From the NCBI RefSeq assembly GCF_014534685.1, contig NZ_JACVVX010000002.1:372001-436000 (forward strand): a stretch of DNA of 64,000 nucleotides. Direction: 5' to 3'. The stretch is from Oryzicola mucosus. GTDB taxonomy: Bacteria; Pseudomonadota; Alphaproteobacteria; Rhizobiales; Rhizobiaceae. Position numbers and translations under genes: made by a program. How positions within the stretch are numbered: the stretch's first letter is position 1; each line of letters opens with the position of its first letter. Of this stretch, positions 16,930-24,927 are shown piece by piece. The notes under the pieces are model-generated. The model saw only the letters and a list, made by a program, of their open reading frames with translations, was not told the DNA's origin and searched no databases.

Positions 16930-18078
16930 ATGATGGTCTTGAGCAACCAGGATATCGCCGATCTCGTCGCCTGGCGGCGCAAGCTGCATGCCATGCCGGA
17001 GATTTCAGGCGAGGAGCGCGAGACGGCGCGGGAGGTGCAGCAATTCCTGTCGCATACCGGACCCGACCGGGTTCTCACCGGTCTGGGCGGAGAGGGCGTC
17101 GCCGTGGTCTATAACGGTGCCGAGGCCGGTCCGACAGTGATGTTCCGCGCCGAACTGGATGCGCTGCCGATCGAGGAACTGGGCGATGTGCCGCACAAGT
17201 CCGGCATCGCCGGCAAGGCCCATCTCTGCGGCCATGACGGGCATATGGCCATTCTTGCAGCCCTCGGGCGGGGGCTGGGACGCGAGCGGCCGCAACGCGG
17301 ACGCGCGGTACTGATGTTCCAGCCGGCAGAGGAAAATGGTGCGGGCGCAGCAGCCGTACTCGCCGACCCGCGCTTTGCCGAGATCAAGCCGGAATACGTG
17401 TTTTCGCTGCACAATATGCCCGGCATTGCGCTTGGCCATGTGGAACTTCGCGAGGGCCTGGTGAACTGCGCCTCACGCGGCATGAAAATCGTGCTGACGG
17501 GCAAAACAGCGCATGCCTCGATGCCGGAGACAGGTGTTTCGCCGGTGCCCGCGGTTGCGGCGCTCATGCCTCGATTGACTGCGCTTGCGCAAGGCGTCTT
17601 TCCGTCAGAGGATTTTGCGATGGCCACGGTAACGCATTGCACGGTGGGCGAGGCGGCTTTCGGCATTGCGCCGGCGCATGGCGAGATCTGGGTGACGCTG
17701 CGCAGCATGGCGGATGCCGGCATGCTGCAACTCTGTGCCCGCGCCGAAGCGCTGGTGCGGGAGGCGGCCGACGGGGCAGGGCTTACCTCTGAAATCTCCT
17801 ACCACGACATCTTCGATCACTGCGACAACGATCCGGAGGCGGTCGCGCTGCTGCGCCAGGCGCTCGATGCGGAGGCTGTCCGGCATGCTCCGGGCAGGCC
17901 GTTGCGGGCGTCCGAGGATTTTGGGCGTTTCGGCGCGGTCGGGAAGTCGGCGATGTTCTTCCTGGGTGCCGGGGTAGACCATCCCAGCGTGCACAATCCC
18001 GACTATGATTTCCCCGACGACCTGATCCCGATCGGCGCGAAAGTCTTCATGCGCACGGCGCGCGATCTTCTGGGCTGA
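16930..18078 (+). CDS. M20D family metal-dependent amidohydrolase
   Basis: This 382-aa enzyme resembles hippurate hydrolase and N-acyl amino acid amidohydrolases. Metal-site motifs are visible: FRAELDALPI, GHDGHMA and the carboxylate pair QPAEENG. The dimerisation lid domain (about residues 175-290) carries KTAHASMPE. The last part, FLGAGVDHPSVHNPDYDFPD, supplies the final histidine. It probably removes an acyl group from an N-acyl amino acid in the cytosol. An AAGGAG lies directly before two adjacent ATGs (16930, 16933); either may be used. The racemase gene follows after 3 bp, so the two probably act on related amino acids. Confidence 0.88.
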   Translation: MMVLSNQDIADLVAWRRKLHAMPEISGEERETAREVQQFLSHTGPDRVLTGLGGEGVAVVYNGAEAGPTVMFRAELDALPIEELGDVPHKSGIAGKAHLCGHDGHMAILAALGRGLGRERPQRGRAVLMFQPAEENGAGAAAVLADPRFAEIKPEYVFSLHNMPGIALGHVELREGLVNCASRGMKIVLTGKTAHASMPETGVSPVPAVAALMPRLTALAQGVFPSEDFAMATVTHCTVGEAAFGIAPAHGEIWVTLRSMADAGMLQLCARAEALVREAADGAGLTSEISYHDIFDHCDNDPEAVALLRQALDAEAVRHAPGRPLRASEDFGRFGAVGKSAMFFLGAGVDHPSVHNPDYDFPDDLIPIGAKVFMRTARDLLG

Positions 18079-18081
18079 GGG

Positions 18082-18774
18082 ATGAAAACCATTGGCTTCA
18101 TCGGCGGCATGAGCTGGGAAAGCTCGGCCGAGTATTATCGCATCGCCAATCAGGAGGTGCGACGGCGGCTCGGTGGCGTGCACTCTGCGAGAAGCCTGAT
18201 GTGGTCGATGGATTTTGGCGAGATCGAACGGTTGCAGCATTCCGGCAACTGGCAGGCTTTGGCCGATCAAATGATCGACGCGGCCAGGTCCCTGGAACGA
18301 GGCGGCGCCGACTTCATCGTCATCTGCACCAACACCATGCACCGCATGGCAAGCGAGATTGCCGCCGCCGTGTCGATCCCGCTGCTATACATCGCGGATC
18401 CGACAGCGGAGCAGATCAGGGCGGCAGGCTACCGACGCGTCGGGCTGCTGGGTACGGCCTTCACCATGGAGCAGGATTTCTACAAGGGCCGGCTTTCCGA
18501 CAAGCATGGGCTGGAGGTTCTGGTGCCCGACGAGGCTGACCGCAAAACCGTGCATGACATCATCTATCGCGAGCTGGTCGCCGGCAAGGTGGAAGACAGT
18601 TCGCGCGAAGCCTATCGTGCCGTGATCGCGCGGCTGGTCGAGCGCGGCGCACAGGCCGTCATCCTTGGCTGCACGGAGATCATGCTGCTGGTTTCAGCCG
18701 GCGACAGTCCGGTGCCGTTGTTCGACACCACCGAAATCCACGCTTTGGCCGCCGTCGACATGGCCCTGGCATAG
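18082..18774 (+). CDS. Aspartate/glutamate racemase family protein
   Basis: This 230-aa protein is of the RacX/YgeA type, with PLP-independent racemase architecture. The two cysteines that act as acid/base catalysts lie in VICTNTMH and ILGCTEI. The N-terminal IGFIGGMSWESSAEYYR is characteristic. Such enzymes interconvert L- and D-amino acids, and several have broad specificity. It begins 3 bp after the M20 amidohydrolase stop, so the pair may release and then epimerise an amino acid. It is convergent with the FAD oxidoreductase gene, with 3 bp between stops. Confidence 0.9.
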   Translation: MKTIGFIGGMSWESSAEYYRIANQEVRRRLGGVHSARSLMWSMDFGEIERLQHSGNWQALADQMIDAARSLERGGADFIVICTNTMHRMASEIAAAVSIPLLYIADPTAEQIRAAGYRRVGLLGTAFTMEQDFYKGRLSDKHGLEVLVPDEADRKTVHDIIYRELVAGKVEDSSREAYRAVIARLVERGAQAVILGCTEIMLLVSAGDSPVPLFDTTEIHALAAVDMALA

Positions 18775-18777
18775 AAT

Positions 18778-19989
18778 CTACCGGTTGAAGCCGAACAGCG
18801 TTTCGTCGCTGTCTTTCTGGCCACTCAGCTGTGCTGCGATCACTTCGGAAGCGATCTGCGAGAATGTGATGCCGTTGCCGCCGTAGCCCATCACCGCATA
18901 GACGTTTTTCTTGCGCGGTACAGGGCCGATGAAGGGCAAGCCGGTCGGCGTGGTGCCGAACGAGCCGGCCCAGGCAAAATCCGGCTCCGGATCGATGTCT
19001 GGCAACAGGCGCTTGAGCTTCTCGGAAATGCGGGCGCTCTTTTCGCCGATCAGCTCGTCGCGCAAGGCTTCGTCGGTGAAGTCCTCATCCTCGCCACCGC
19101 AAATGACCCGGCCGTCGGCGGTGGCGCGAAGATAGAGATAGGGGTCGGATGCTTCCCACATGAAGGCGCGCTCCGGCCAAAGCTTGGCCTTCTGCGGCTT
19201 CGTCGCAATGGCCCAGGTCGAGACGACGGAGTGGTTGGCTTCGGGCACGGAGTCCAGCAATTCATAGCCGCTGGCGATGACCAGATGCTGCGCCGAAATG
19301 GTGGGGCCGTCCTTGGTGGCGACGGTGACGCCGCTCTTTCCGGCTTCGAAGGCGCCGACTTCCACCGGAGCATAGAGGCGCGCACCGCGCTGGGCGGCGA
19401 TGCGCAGCAGCGAAGCCGTCAGTTTGCGCGGATCGAGCTCGAGATTGCCCTGGCTGAGCAGGGCGGCATCGCGTTCGATGCCGAAATCATCCTTGAGTTC
19501 AGATGCGGTCAGATAGCGCGTGCGCAATCCCGCCCTGTCGCGCGCCGCCGCCTCTTCCTTCAGATCGGTGGGTGACAAGACATTGCCCGCTATATAGAGC
19601 GACGGTCTTCTTTCCAGGCCGCAGGAAATGTCGAGATCGACGATGCGTGAGCTGAGGTTTTCGACAGCCAGCTTCGAGCGCCGCCATGCTTGCTGGGCCT
19701 TGCCGATGCCGATCATTTCAGACAACACCGAAAGCGGCTGATCGATTTCGTGTTGCACCAAGGCTGTGGTCGCCGGCGTGGAGCCTTTCAATGGACCGCG
19801 CCGGTCGAGGCAAACCACATCCATGCCGCGCGCGGTGAGGGCTTCGGCCATCATCGCCCCGCTGATGCCCATGCCGACAATGGCGACTTCGGTCTTGATA
19901 TCGCGCTGTAGCGGCGCAGTCGCGACCGTACGGACATTGTAGGCGAACCAGACCGGCGTGCCGCTCCTGAGATCAAGCTTGCGTTTCAT
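18778..19989 (-). CDS. FAD-dependent oxidoreductase, DAO (D-amino acid oxidase) superfamily
   Basis: The 403-aa product has a Rossmann FAD site VAIVGMGISGAMMAEAL after a ~35-residue lead, an oxidase-type substrate domain, and a C-terminal FAD contact (GYGGNGITFSQIASEV) with GLPFIGPV before it. Relatives act on amines, glycine, sarcosine, proline or gamma-glutamyl-putrescine. Neighbouring racemase and amidohydrolase genes on the other strand suggest an amino acid or amine substrate, but there is no operon link. I start at MKRKLDLRSG; a frame extension to 20046 adds an unlikely leader. The ribosome binding site is weak. Confidence 0.87.
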   Translation of the reverse strand: MKRKLDLRSGTPVWFAYNVRTVATAPLQRDIKTEVAIVGMGISGAMMAEALTARGMDVVCLDRRGPLKGSTPATTALVQHEIDQPLSVLSEMIGIGKAQQAWRRSKLAVENLSSRIVDLDISCGLERRPSLYIAGNVLSPTDLKEEAAARDRAGLRTRYLTASELKDDFGIERDAALLSQGNLELDPRKLTASLLRIAAQRGARLYAPVEVGAFEAGKSGVTVATKDGPTISAQHLVIASGYELLDSVPEANHSVVSTWAIATKPQKAKLWPERAFMWEASDPYLYLRATADGRVICGGEDEDFTDEALRDELIGEKSARISEKLKRLLPDIDPEPDFAWAGSFGTTPTGLPFIGPVPRKKNVYAVMGYGGNGITFSQIASEVIAAQLSGQKDSDETLFGFNR

Positions 19990-20060
19990 GCACGTGGATT
20001 CATCTGTAGGGGCTGACCGCGGGGCGAATGGCCGATCACGGGGCAATGTGGAAGGGACAT

Positions 20061-20094
20061 AAAAAGCAGGCCGGCGAATGCCAGCCTGCTTTGA
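20061..20094 (-). terminator. Terminator hairpin downstream of the lipoprotein gene
   Basis: Arms at 20063-20075 and 20080-20092 pair over 13 bases with one mismatch and a 4-base loop. Read on the minus strand, the stem is followed by five T residues. It lies 21 bases past the lipoprotein stop. Confidence 0.85.
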
Positions 20095-20114
20095 CTACCC
20101 AGAAACCTGAAGTC

Positions 20115-20426
20115 TTACTGGCAGCGGTCTTCGAACGTGACCGGGCGACCGTAATTGTCATAAACGGGCCGTCCGCGTGAATCGACTTCCTGGTAGCGGC
20201 AACGGCCAGGCGCGCTCGCAGCGCCGATCAGGGAGCCGGCCGCGCCGCCGATCAGCGCTCCAGCGACCGTGCTCCGCGTGTTGCCGCCAATGGCCTGGCC
20301 TGCGAGGGCGCCGGCACCTGCGCCGATCACGCCGCCGCCCACCGCGCGTTCGCCTGGTGTGTTGCACCCTGTCAAAACCATCGCTGTAACGGACAGCACC
20401 GCAAAGGTTGAAAGCAGCTTGTTCAT
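20115..20426 (-). CDS. Glycine-zipper lipoprotein
   Basis: The 103-aa product has a lipoprotein signal with lipobox LTGC (Cys at about residue 21). Two glycine-zipper segments follow: GGGVIGAGAGALAGQAIGG and ALIGGAAGSLIGAASAPG. These resemble the YMGG/Rick_17kDa-type glycine-zipper domains of envelope lipoproteins. The short C-terminal tail (YQEVDSRGRPVYDNYGRP) would be periplasmic. GGAGAG lies 8 bases before the ATG, and a strong terminator follows, so it is probably a single-gene unit. The likely role is in the envelope, perhaps at the outer membrane; no specific function is known. Confidence 0.9.
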   Translation of the reverse strand: MNKLLSTFAVLSVTAMVLTGCNTPGERAVGGGVIGAGAGALAGQAIGGNTRSTVAGALIGGAAGSLIGAASAPGRCRYQEVDSRGRPVYDNYGRPVTFEDRCQ

Positions 20427-20554
20427 GATCCGATCTCTCCTATGTCGCCGCCCGGCTGTTTCTGCACAAGCGACTGTGCCATTGCGGCAGTGTCCCAACT
20501 GCCCCTTAACGTCCACGGTGGCCGTAGGTTGCAGAGCGGGGATGAGAGTCGTTC

Positions 20555-22027
20555 CTAACGTGCGAGATCGGCATTCACGCCTACGTCGATCCGCGTAACC
20601 ATGTAGCTGAAAAACGGGTTGGAGGACGCCCGCATGAGTGTGTCGAGCGACGCGATCAGCGTCCCGGCTTCGCCGCGCGAGGCGAGCGCGCCGAGATTCA
20701 CCCCGAAATCGTCGAGCGGGTCCGGCTGCATACCGTAGAGCCCGTCCGAAAGCGGAAACGGCAGCGCGATGTGCGACAGCGAATAGAGATCGTAGGGGTA
20801 GGCGATGCCGAGATCGCGGCGTGTCTCGGTCACATCACCGGCAGCCGCGCGGCGCTCACGCGTTTCCGAAGAGCCGGCGCTGTTCTCGATGATTGTCGCG
20901 GCATAACGCCGTGGGCCGGGAGGGAGAATATGCGCGATGGCGCTGTCGGCGGCGGGATCGATCACCAGTGAAAAGGTGGAAGCGCGGTTGATGTCGAACA
21001 GGACGAGTTCGCTGCCGTCATTGTGCAATTGGTCGAACAAGGCGGTGACGACGGCGGGTGTGCTGACGGTGAAATCGACGATCGACTGGAAGGCGAGAAT
21101 GGGCGGCAGTTCCGTCGTGCGTCCGGCGGTCGCGACCCGGTTGATCGCGGCTTGCAGGTCGCGCGTCAGCTCATAGGACTGGCGTGCGGCATTGACCGGG
21201 AAGGAATTGTATTTGAACGGGTTGAACTCCGGCAGGATGCCCAGCCAGGACGCCTTGACGAAGGCGGGGAAGACGGCGGGTATAGCGGCAAGACCGGCGA
21301 AGCGCGCAAAGGCGGTGATGCCGATCATCGGCGACATCAAGGAGATACGCGTCGGCTTCGGCATTGTCTGGTCGTCGAGCGTATCGATGGTATATTTCAC
21401 CGCGAGCGCACCGCCGTTGGAATAGCCGACGAGATGCAGCGGCACGTTCGACCCCGCCCGGGCGACCGCCTCGCGCACCGCCAGACGTGTCGCCGCCATC
21501 CAGGATTCCCAATGCACCTCCGTCAGCCCGCCAGGCACCGTGCCATGGCCCGGCATGCGGATGACGACGGCCACGAAACCTTTGCCGCGATAGTATTCCG
21601 CGAAGTGCCGCATGCTGTAGGGGCTGTCGGTCAGGCCGTGCAGCAGCACCGACGCACCCTTCGGCGCGCCGTCCGGCATGAGCAGGAAGGACCTGTTGTA
21701 GTTTTGCGCGAAACCTGTCGGGTTGATCGGGCTGCCGGCGAAGTATCTGTTCCACGCCGCACGGTCCTCGACGTCGAGCTTGCCGGTGACGTTTTTCAGG
21801 ATTTCGTCGTACAGCACGTCTTCGTGGGCGAGATAGGCGGTCCAGTCGGCAGCGTCGATCTCGGATGGCGACAGTTCATCGGGCACGAATTTGTGCCAGA
21901 CCTCCAGCGGCGGTCCACGCAGGGAATCGAAGGCGCGAACGCCGAACACCGTCACCACGCAGGCAAGCAGGAGCATGACGACCCATTTGAGGGTCCGCTT
22001 GACGCCCCTGACGACGAACCCCTTCAT
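20555..22027 (-). CDS. Membrane-anchored alpha/beta hydrolase (serine aminopeptidase S33-like)
   Basis: This 490-aa protein has an N-terminal signal anchor (about residues 12-30) followed by an alpha/beta hydrolase domain. VLLHGLTDSP is the oxyanion region, GHGTVPGGLTEVHWESW the cap-side loop, and GYSNGG the nucleophile elbow with the catalytic serine. The acid and histidine are less certain; a candidate histidine lies in LSHIALPF. The active domain is probably periplasmic. Substrates could be lipid, ester or peptide. I use the ATG at 22027, which has GGGGAG 5 bases upstream. The DUF1269 gene upstream ends in its own terminator, so this gene is probably transcribed alone. Confidence 0.85.
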   Translation of the reverse strand: MKGFVVRGVKRTLKWVVMLLLACVVTVFGVRAFDSLRGPPLEVWHKFVPDELSPSEIDAADWTAYLAHEDVLYDEILKNVTGKLDVEDRAAWNRYFAGSPINPTGFAQNYNRSFLLMPDGAPKGASVLLHGLTDSPYSMRHFAEYYRGKGFVAVVIRMPGHGTVPGGLTEVHWESWMAATRLAVREAVARAGSNVPLHLVGYSNGGALAVKYTIDTLDDQTMPKPTRISLMSPMIGITAFARFAGLAAIPAVFPAFVKASWLGILPEFNPFKYNSFPVNAARQSYELTRDLQAAINRVATAGRTTELPPILAFQSIVDFTVSTPAVVTALFDQLHNDGSELVLFDINRASTFSLVIDPAADSAIAHILPPGPRRYAATIIENSAGSSETRERRAAAGDVTETRRDLGIAYPYDLYSLSHIALPFPLSDGLYGMQPDPLDDFGVNLGALASRGEAGTLIASLDTLMRASSNPFFSYMVTRIDVGVNADLAR

Positions 22028-22103
22028 GATGCTCCCCAAAGCGCTCGCATTGCCCCGTTGGACAAGGCCTAGAGGCTGTACGCAGCAGCGTCAATCGGTC
22101 CAA

Positions 22104-22137
22104 AGAAAAGCACCGTCGCAGGCCCCGGTGCTTTTCT
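22104..22137 (-). terminator. Terminator hairpin downstream of the DUF1269 gene
   Basis: Perfect 12-base arms at 22104-22115 and 22126-22137 enclose a 10-base loop, with T-rich ends on the minus strand. It lies 24 bases past the DUF1269 stop and 77 bases before the next gene's start. Confidence 0.85.
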
Positions 22138-22160
22138 AGAACTGCCGCGTCGGGCTCGGT

Positions 22161-22679
22161 TCAGACCGCGGGCGGTACCGGGCTGATGCTGTCGGCATGC
22201 TTTTGCAGGGCATCGCGCAGCAGCTGTTCCTTGCTCTCGTCCAGCGAGGTCTTGAGAACCGTGCCGCCGAAGTTCTGGATGTCCTTGAGCACCTTGTCCT
22301 CGGTCATTTCGCGGATCAGCACGAACAGAGCGCCGTTGCCGGGCTGGATGCTCTCGGCCAGTTCCTTCATGAACGTGTCGTCGATGCCGACATCGGTGAG
22401 CGCGCCACCCAATGCGCCGGATGCGGCACCGACGGCCACGCCAAGCAGCGGGTTCAGGAAGATGACACCGACGAGCAGTCCCCAGAAGCTGCCGGTGACG
22501 GCGCCGGCTGCCGTGGTGTTGACGAGCTGGTTCAGCTTGATGTGGCCGGACTCAGTCTTCGTGGCGATGACGGCATCGGCGAGCGAAATAAGGTGCTCTT
22601 TCTGAAGCTGGAAGAGATGCTGACGGACTTCTTCGGCCTTCTGTTCGGTCGGGTAGACAATGACGACGAGCGTAGACAT
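22161..22679 (-). CDS. DUF1269 family membrane-associated protein
   Basis: The 172-aa protein begins STLVVIVYPTEQKAEEV and has a central glycine-rich hydrophobic segment (about residues 58-95: GSFWGLLVGVIFLNPLLG, then GAASGALGGAL) between two soluble parts. This is the typical DUF1269 layout; the function is unknown, though members are often stress-linked. The start has GAGGAAAC just upstream. It lies downstream of the ThiS-like gene on the same strand with a 178-base gap, so its promoter is probably in that gap. Confidence 0.88.
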   Translation of the reverse strand: MSTLVVIVYPTEQKAEEVRQHLFQLQKEHLISLADAVIATKTESGHIKLNQLVNTTAAGAVTGSFWGLLVGVIFLNPLLGVAVGAASGALGGALTDVGIDDTFMKELAESIQPGNGALFVLIREMTEDKVLKDIQNFGGTVLKTSLDESKEQLLRDALQKHADSISPVPPAV

Positions 22680-22857
22680 GGGTTTCCTCGCGATGGGCCG
22701 CGGCGCGGCTGGTGTAGGACGGCAACAGAAATAACCGTAACACCGGAAGATGTCTTTTCAATTTGACCTGCGTCAAGCCGGATGCCGGTTCGACACCTCC
22801 TTCCGTCCATAAGATATTGCTATCGGACGTCGATGGAATTGCCGTTGCAAAGCATCG

Positions 22858-23139
22858 TTACCCACCGCTGATCGCCGTGAGGATAAAAACCTCACAGCCC
22901 GGTCGGAGAGGGGCGCTCAGTTTCAGCTTGTCGCCATCGACGAAGACGTTGATGTGCTTGCGGATGGCCGGCCGCGTGTCGCGCAGACGGTCGCCCATGC
23001 CGGGGAATTGCCGGTCGAGTTCGTCGATCACCTCCGCGACGGTCGCAGCCGTCATCTCCAGGCGTCGGGGCGCGCCGGGAAACAGGTCGACCAACACGCC
23101 GGGCAGACGCACGACGACCGTCTGGTTCGAAGCCGCCAT
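22858..23139 (-). CDS. ThiS/MoaD-like beta-grasp sulfur carrier protein
   Basis: This 93-aa protein has a beta-grasp pattern (VVVRLPGVLVDLF, AATVAEVIDELDRQFPG, HINVFVDGDKLKL, GCEVFILTAISGG) and ends in Gly-Gly. A free C-terminal diglycine is what ThiS, MoaD and related carriers use for adenylation and thiocarboxylate formation, so it is probably active as a carrier. The ATG follows the stop of the Asp-box propeller gene after 1 base, implying coupled translation. No thiamine or molybdopterin genes lie nearby, so the partner E1-like enzyme and pathway are unknown. It may act with the propeller protein. Confidence 0.85.
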   Translation of the reverse strand: MAASNQTVVVRLPGVLVDLFPGAPRRLEMTAATVAEVIDELDRQFPGMGDRLRDTRPAIRKHINVFVDGDKLKLSAPLRPGCEVFILTAISGG

Positions 23140-23140
23140 G

Positions 23141-24223
23141 TCAGCCGGTCCGGGTCAAGGTCTCGACCGACAGGATCGTCGGCAGGTGCTGGGCGATGCA
23201 GGTCCAGCTGTCGCCCTCGTCGGCGCTGGCGAAAACCGAACCCGAACTGGTTCCGAAATAGACGCCGGCCTTGTCTAGCCGGTCGGTTGCCATGGCTTGT
23301 CTGAGCACGCCGAAAAAGGCGTTCTGCTGCGGCAGGCCGTCGCGCAGATCCTGCCAGCTCTTGCCGCCGTCGCGCGTGCGCCATACGGCTGCGGCCGCGT
23401 CCGGCACATAACGGCCCTTGATGTCGCCGTTGAGCGGCAGCAGATAGAGCGTGTCCGTGTCGTGCGGGTGGGCTGCGGCGGGGAAGCCGAAGCTCGACGG
23501 CAAGCCGTCCTCGATGCTCGTCCATTTCCGGCCGCCATCGTCGGTGCGGTACATGCCGCAATGGTTCTGCTGGTAGAGGCGGTCGGTAGCGTTGGCTGCC
23601 ATGACGATGCAATGGACGCATTGGCCGAATTCGGGATAGTTTTGGCCCTCGGGCATGAAATCGGCTCGGGTGCCGAGGTTGCGCGGCTCCCAGGTCTTGC
23701 CGCCGTCGCTTGTGTGAAAGACGCCGGCGGCCGAGATGCCGACCCAGATGCGGCCGTGATCTTGCGGATCGACGACCAGCGAATGCAGGATCAGCCCCGC
23801 GCCGCCGGGCGACCAGTCGGGACGGGTCGGATGGTCGCGCAGGCCATGGACGTGCTGCCAGGATTGCCCGGCATCGTCGCTGCGAAACAGGCCGGCAGGC
23901 TGGACGCCGGCATAGAGCGTGCCGTTCGAAGCGGCGACGCTCCAGGCCGAGGTGATCGGTTCTTCGCCTTCGGGATAGCTGAGACCCTGGCTCGAATGGC
24001 TCCAGCTTTCGCCGAGATCGGTGGATTTCCAGATGGCGGGGCCGAACCACTCATTGCCGCCCGCGCCATAGATGGCACCGGTGTTGGGGTCGGCGATGAC
24101 ATGATTGATCGGCCAGGTCTCGCAGAAGGGACCGCGCAGGGTCCAGTCGGCGCGTTTTTCGTCTCCGTCGAGGATGAAAACGCCTTTCTTGGTCCCGAGA
24201 AGTATGTGAACTGAGGCGGCCAT
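23141..24223 (-). CDS. Asp-box (BNR/sialidase-type) beta-propeller protein
   Basis: This 360-aa protein is probably cytosolic, with no signal peptide. It contains six Asp-box motifs of the S-D-G-W type: STDLGESW, SDDAGQSW, SDGGKTW, TDDGGRKW, TRDGGKSW and SADEGDSW. That fits a six- or seven-bladed propeller like sialidase/VPS10/YCF48-type repeats. Sialidase catalytic residues (RIP motif, arginine triad) are not evident, so an actual glycosidase role is doubtful. The chosen ATG has GGAGGA 5 bases upstream. It forms a coupled pair with the ThiS-like gene and is divergent from a MarR gene, which may regulate it. Confidence 0.85.
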   Translation of the reverse strand: MAASVHILLGTKKGVFILDGDEKRADWTLRGPFCETWPINHVIADPNTGAIYGAGGNEWFGPAIWKSTDLGESWSHSSQGLSYPEGEEPITSAWSVAASNGTLYAGVQPAGLFRSDDAGQSWQHVHGLRDHPTRPDWSPGGAGLILHSLVVDPQDHGRIWVGISAAGVFHTSDGGKTWEPRNLGTRADFMPEGQNYPEFGQCVHCIVMAANATDRLYQQNHCGMYRTDDGGRKWTSIEDGLPSSFGFPAAAHPHDTDTLYLLPLNGDIKGRYVPDAAAAVWRTRDGGKSWQDLRDGLPQQNAFFGVLRQAMATDRLDKAGVYFGTSSGSVFASADEGDSWTCIAQHLPTILSVETLTRTG

Positions 24224-24348
24224 GTCTTCCTCCTTCATGACGCCGGTTAAATCTTGTCTTCCTCGCCTTGCGGGCCGTGCGGAATGTCGCACCCCGATGC
24301 CGGCTCATTATTCTTCTTTCAAGTCGGGCATCCCGACGCTATATGTGC

Positions 24349-24360
24349 GTTGATATCAAC
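24349..24360. promoter_or_regulatory. 12-base palindrome, candidate MarR operator
   Basis: GTTGATATCAAC is a perfect palindrome lying 11 bases before the marR-like start, in the divergent interval shared with the propeller gene. MarR proteins commonly bind TTG-N-CAA-type palindromes in such intervals and repress both sides. The site is seen; the binding is inferred. Confidence 0.5.
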
Positions 24361-24371
24361 TTAATTGAGCC

Positions 24372-24818
24372 ATGTCAAAACCATCGCAAGTTCCCTATGA
24401 CGTCACGATCCTGGTGCGCGACACCTGCCTCTGCCTGCATGTGCAGCGTGCGGCGCGGTCCCTGGCGCGCCGCTTCGACGAGGCGTTTCGTCCGCTCGGG
24501 CTGACGCATGGCCAGTTCTCGCTGATGATGTCGCTCAACCGTCCGGAGCCACCGAAGATCAGCGACGTTTCGCAGCTTCTCGCCATGGACCGCACCACGC
24601 TGACGGCCAATCTCAAGCCGCTGGAGCGGCGGGGGATGGTCGAAGTGGCGGTGGACAAGAATGACCGGCGCGGCCGTCGCCTGTCGCTGACGGCGGAGGG
24701 CGAAAGCCTTTTGAAGGAAGCGACGCCGATCTGGATCGCTGCCCATGCGCAGATCGAAAAGGCGCTTGGCGAGGGTATGCCGGAGACGCTGCGCGGCGCC
24801 CTGATGAAACTTTCCTGA
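24372..24818 (+). CDS. MarR family transcriptional regulator
   Basis: The 148-aa protein has a winged helix-turn-helix: PPKISDVSQLLAMDRTTLT is the HTH, and RGMVEVAVDKNDRRGRRLSL is the wing with the DxRxR motif. Flanking helices would form the dimer interface. Cysteines at residues ~19 and 21 (DTCLCLH) are unusual near the N-terminus and could sense oxidants, though this is speculative. It is divergent from the Asp-box/ThiS-like operon with a palindrome between them, the normal setting for local autoregulation. Confidence 0.9.
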   Translation: MSKPSQVPYDVTILVRDTCLCLHVQRAARSLARRFDEAFRPLGLTHGQFSLMMSLNRPEPPKISDVSQLLAMDRTTLTANLKPLERRGMVEVAVDKNDRRGRRLSLTAEGESLLKEATPIWIAAHAQIEKALGEGMPETLRGALMKLS

Positions 24819-24927
24819 GTTCTTTTTAGCGTCAATTCCGGTGGCCGTGGCGATAAATCCGTTGGCGCAGGCGCTGTTGTCGGGTACCGAATGCGCGGAG
24901 AAAACTGACCTCTGGGAGGAATTGCCT

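Noticed and set aside
22858-23139. Assigning the small beta-grasp protein as thiS or moaD
   Set aside because: No thiamine or molybdopterin genes are nearby and the protein could be any member of this superfamily, so no symbol was given.
23141-24223. Calling the Asp-box protein a sialidase
   Set aside because: Asp boxes are structural and found in many propellers; the sialidase active-site residues are not evident.
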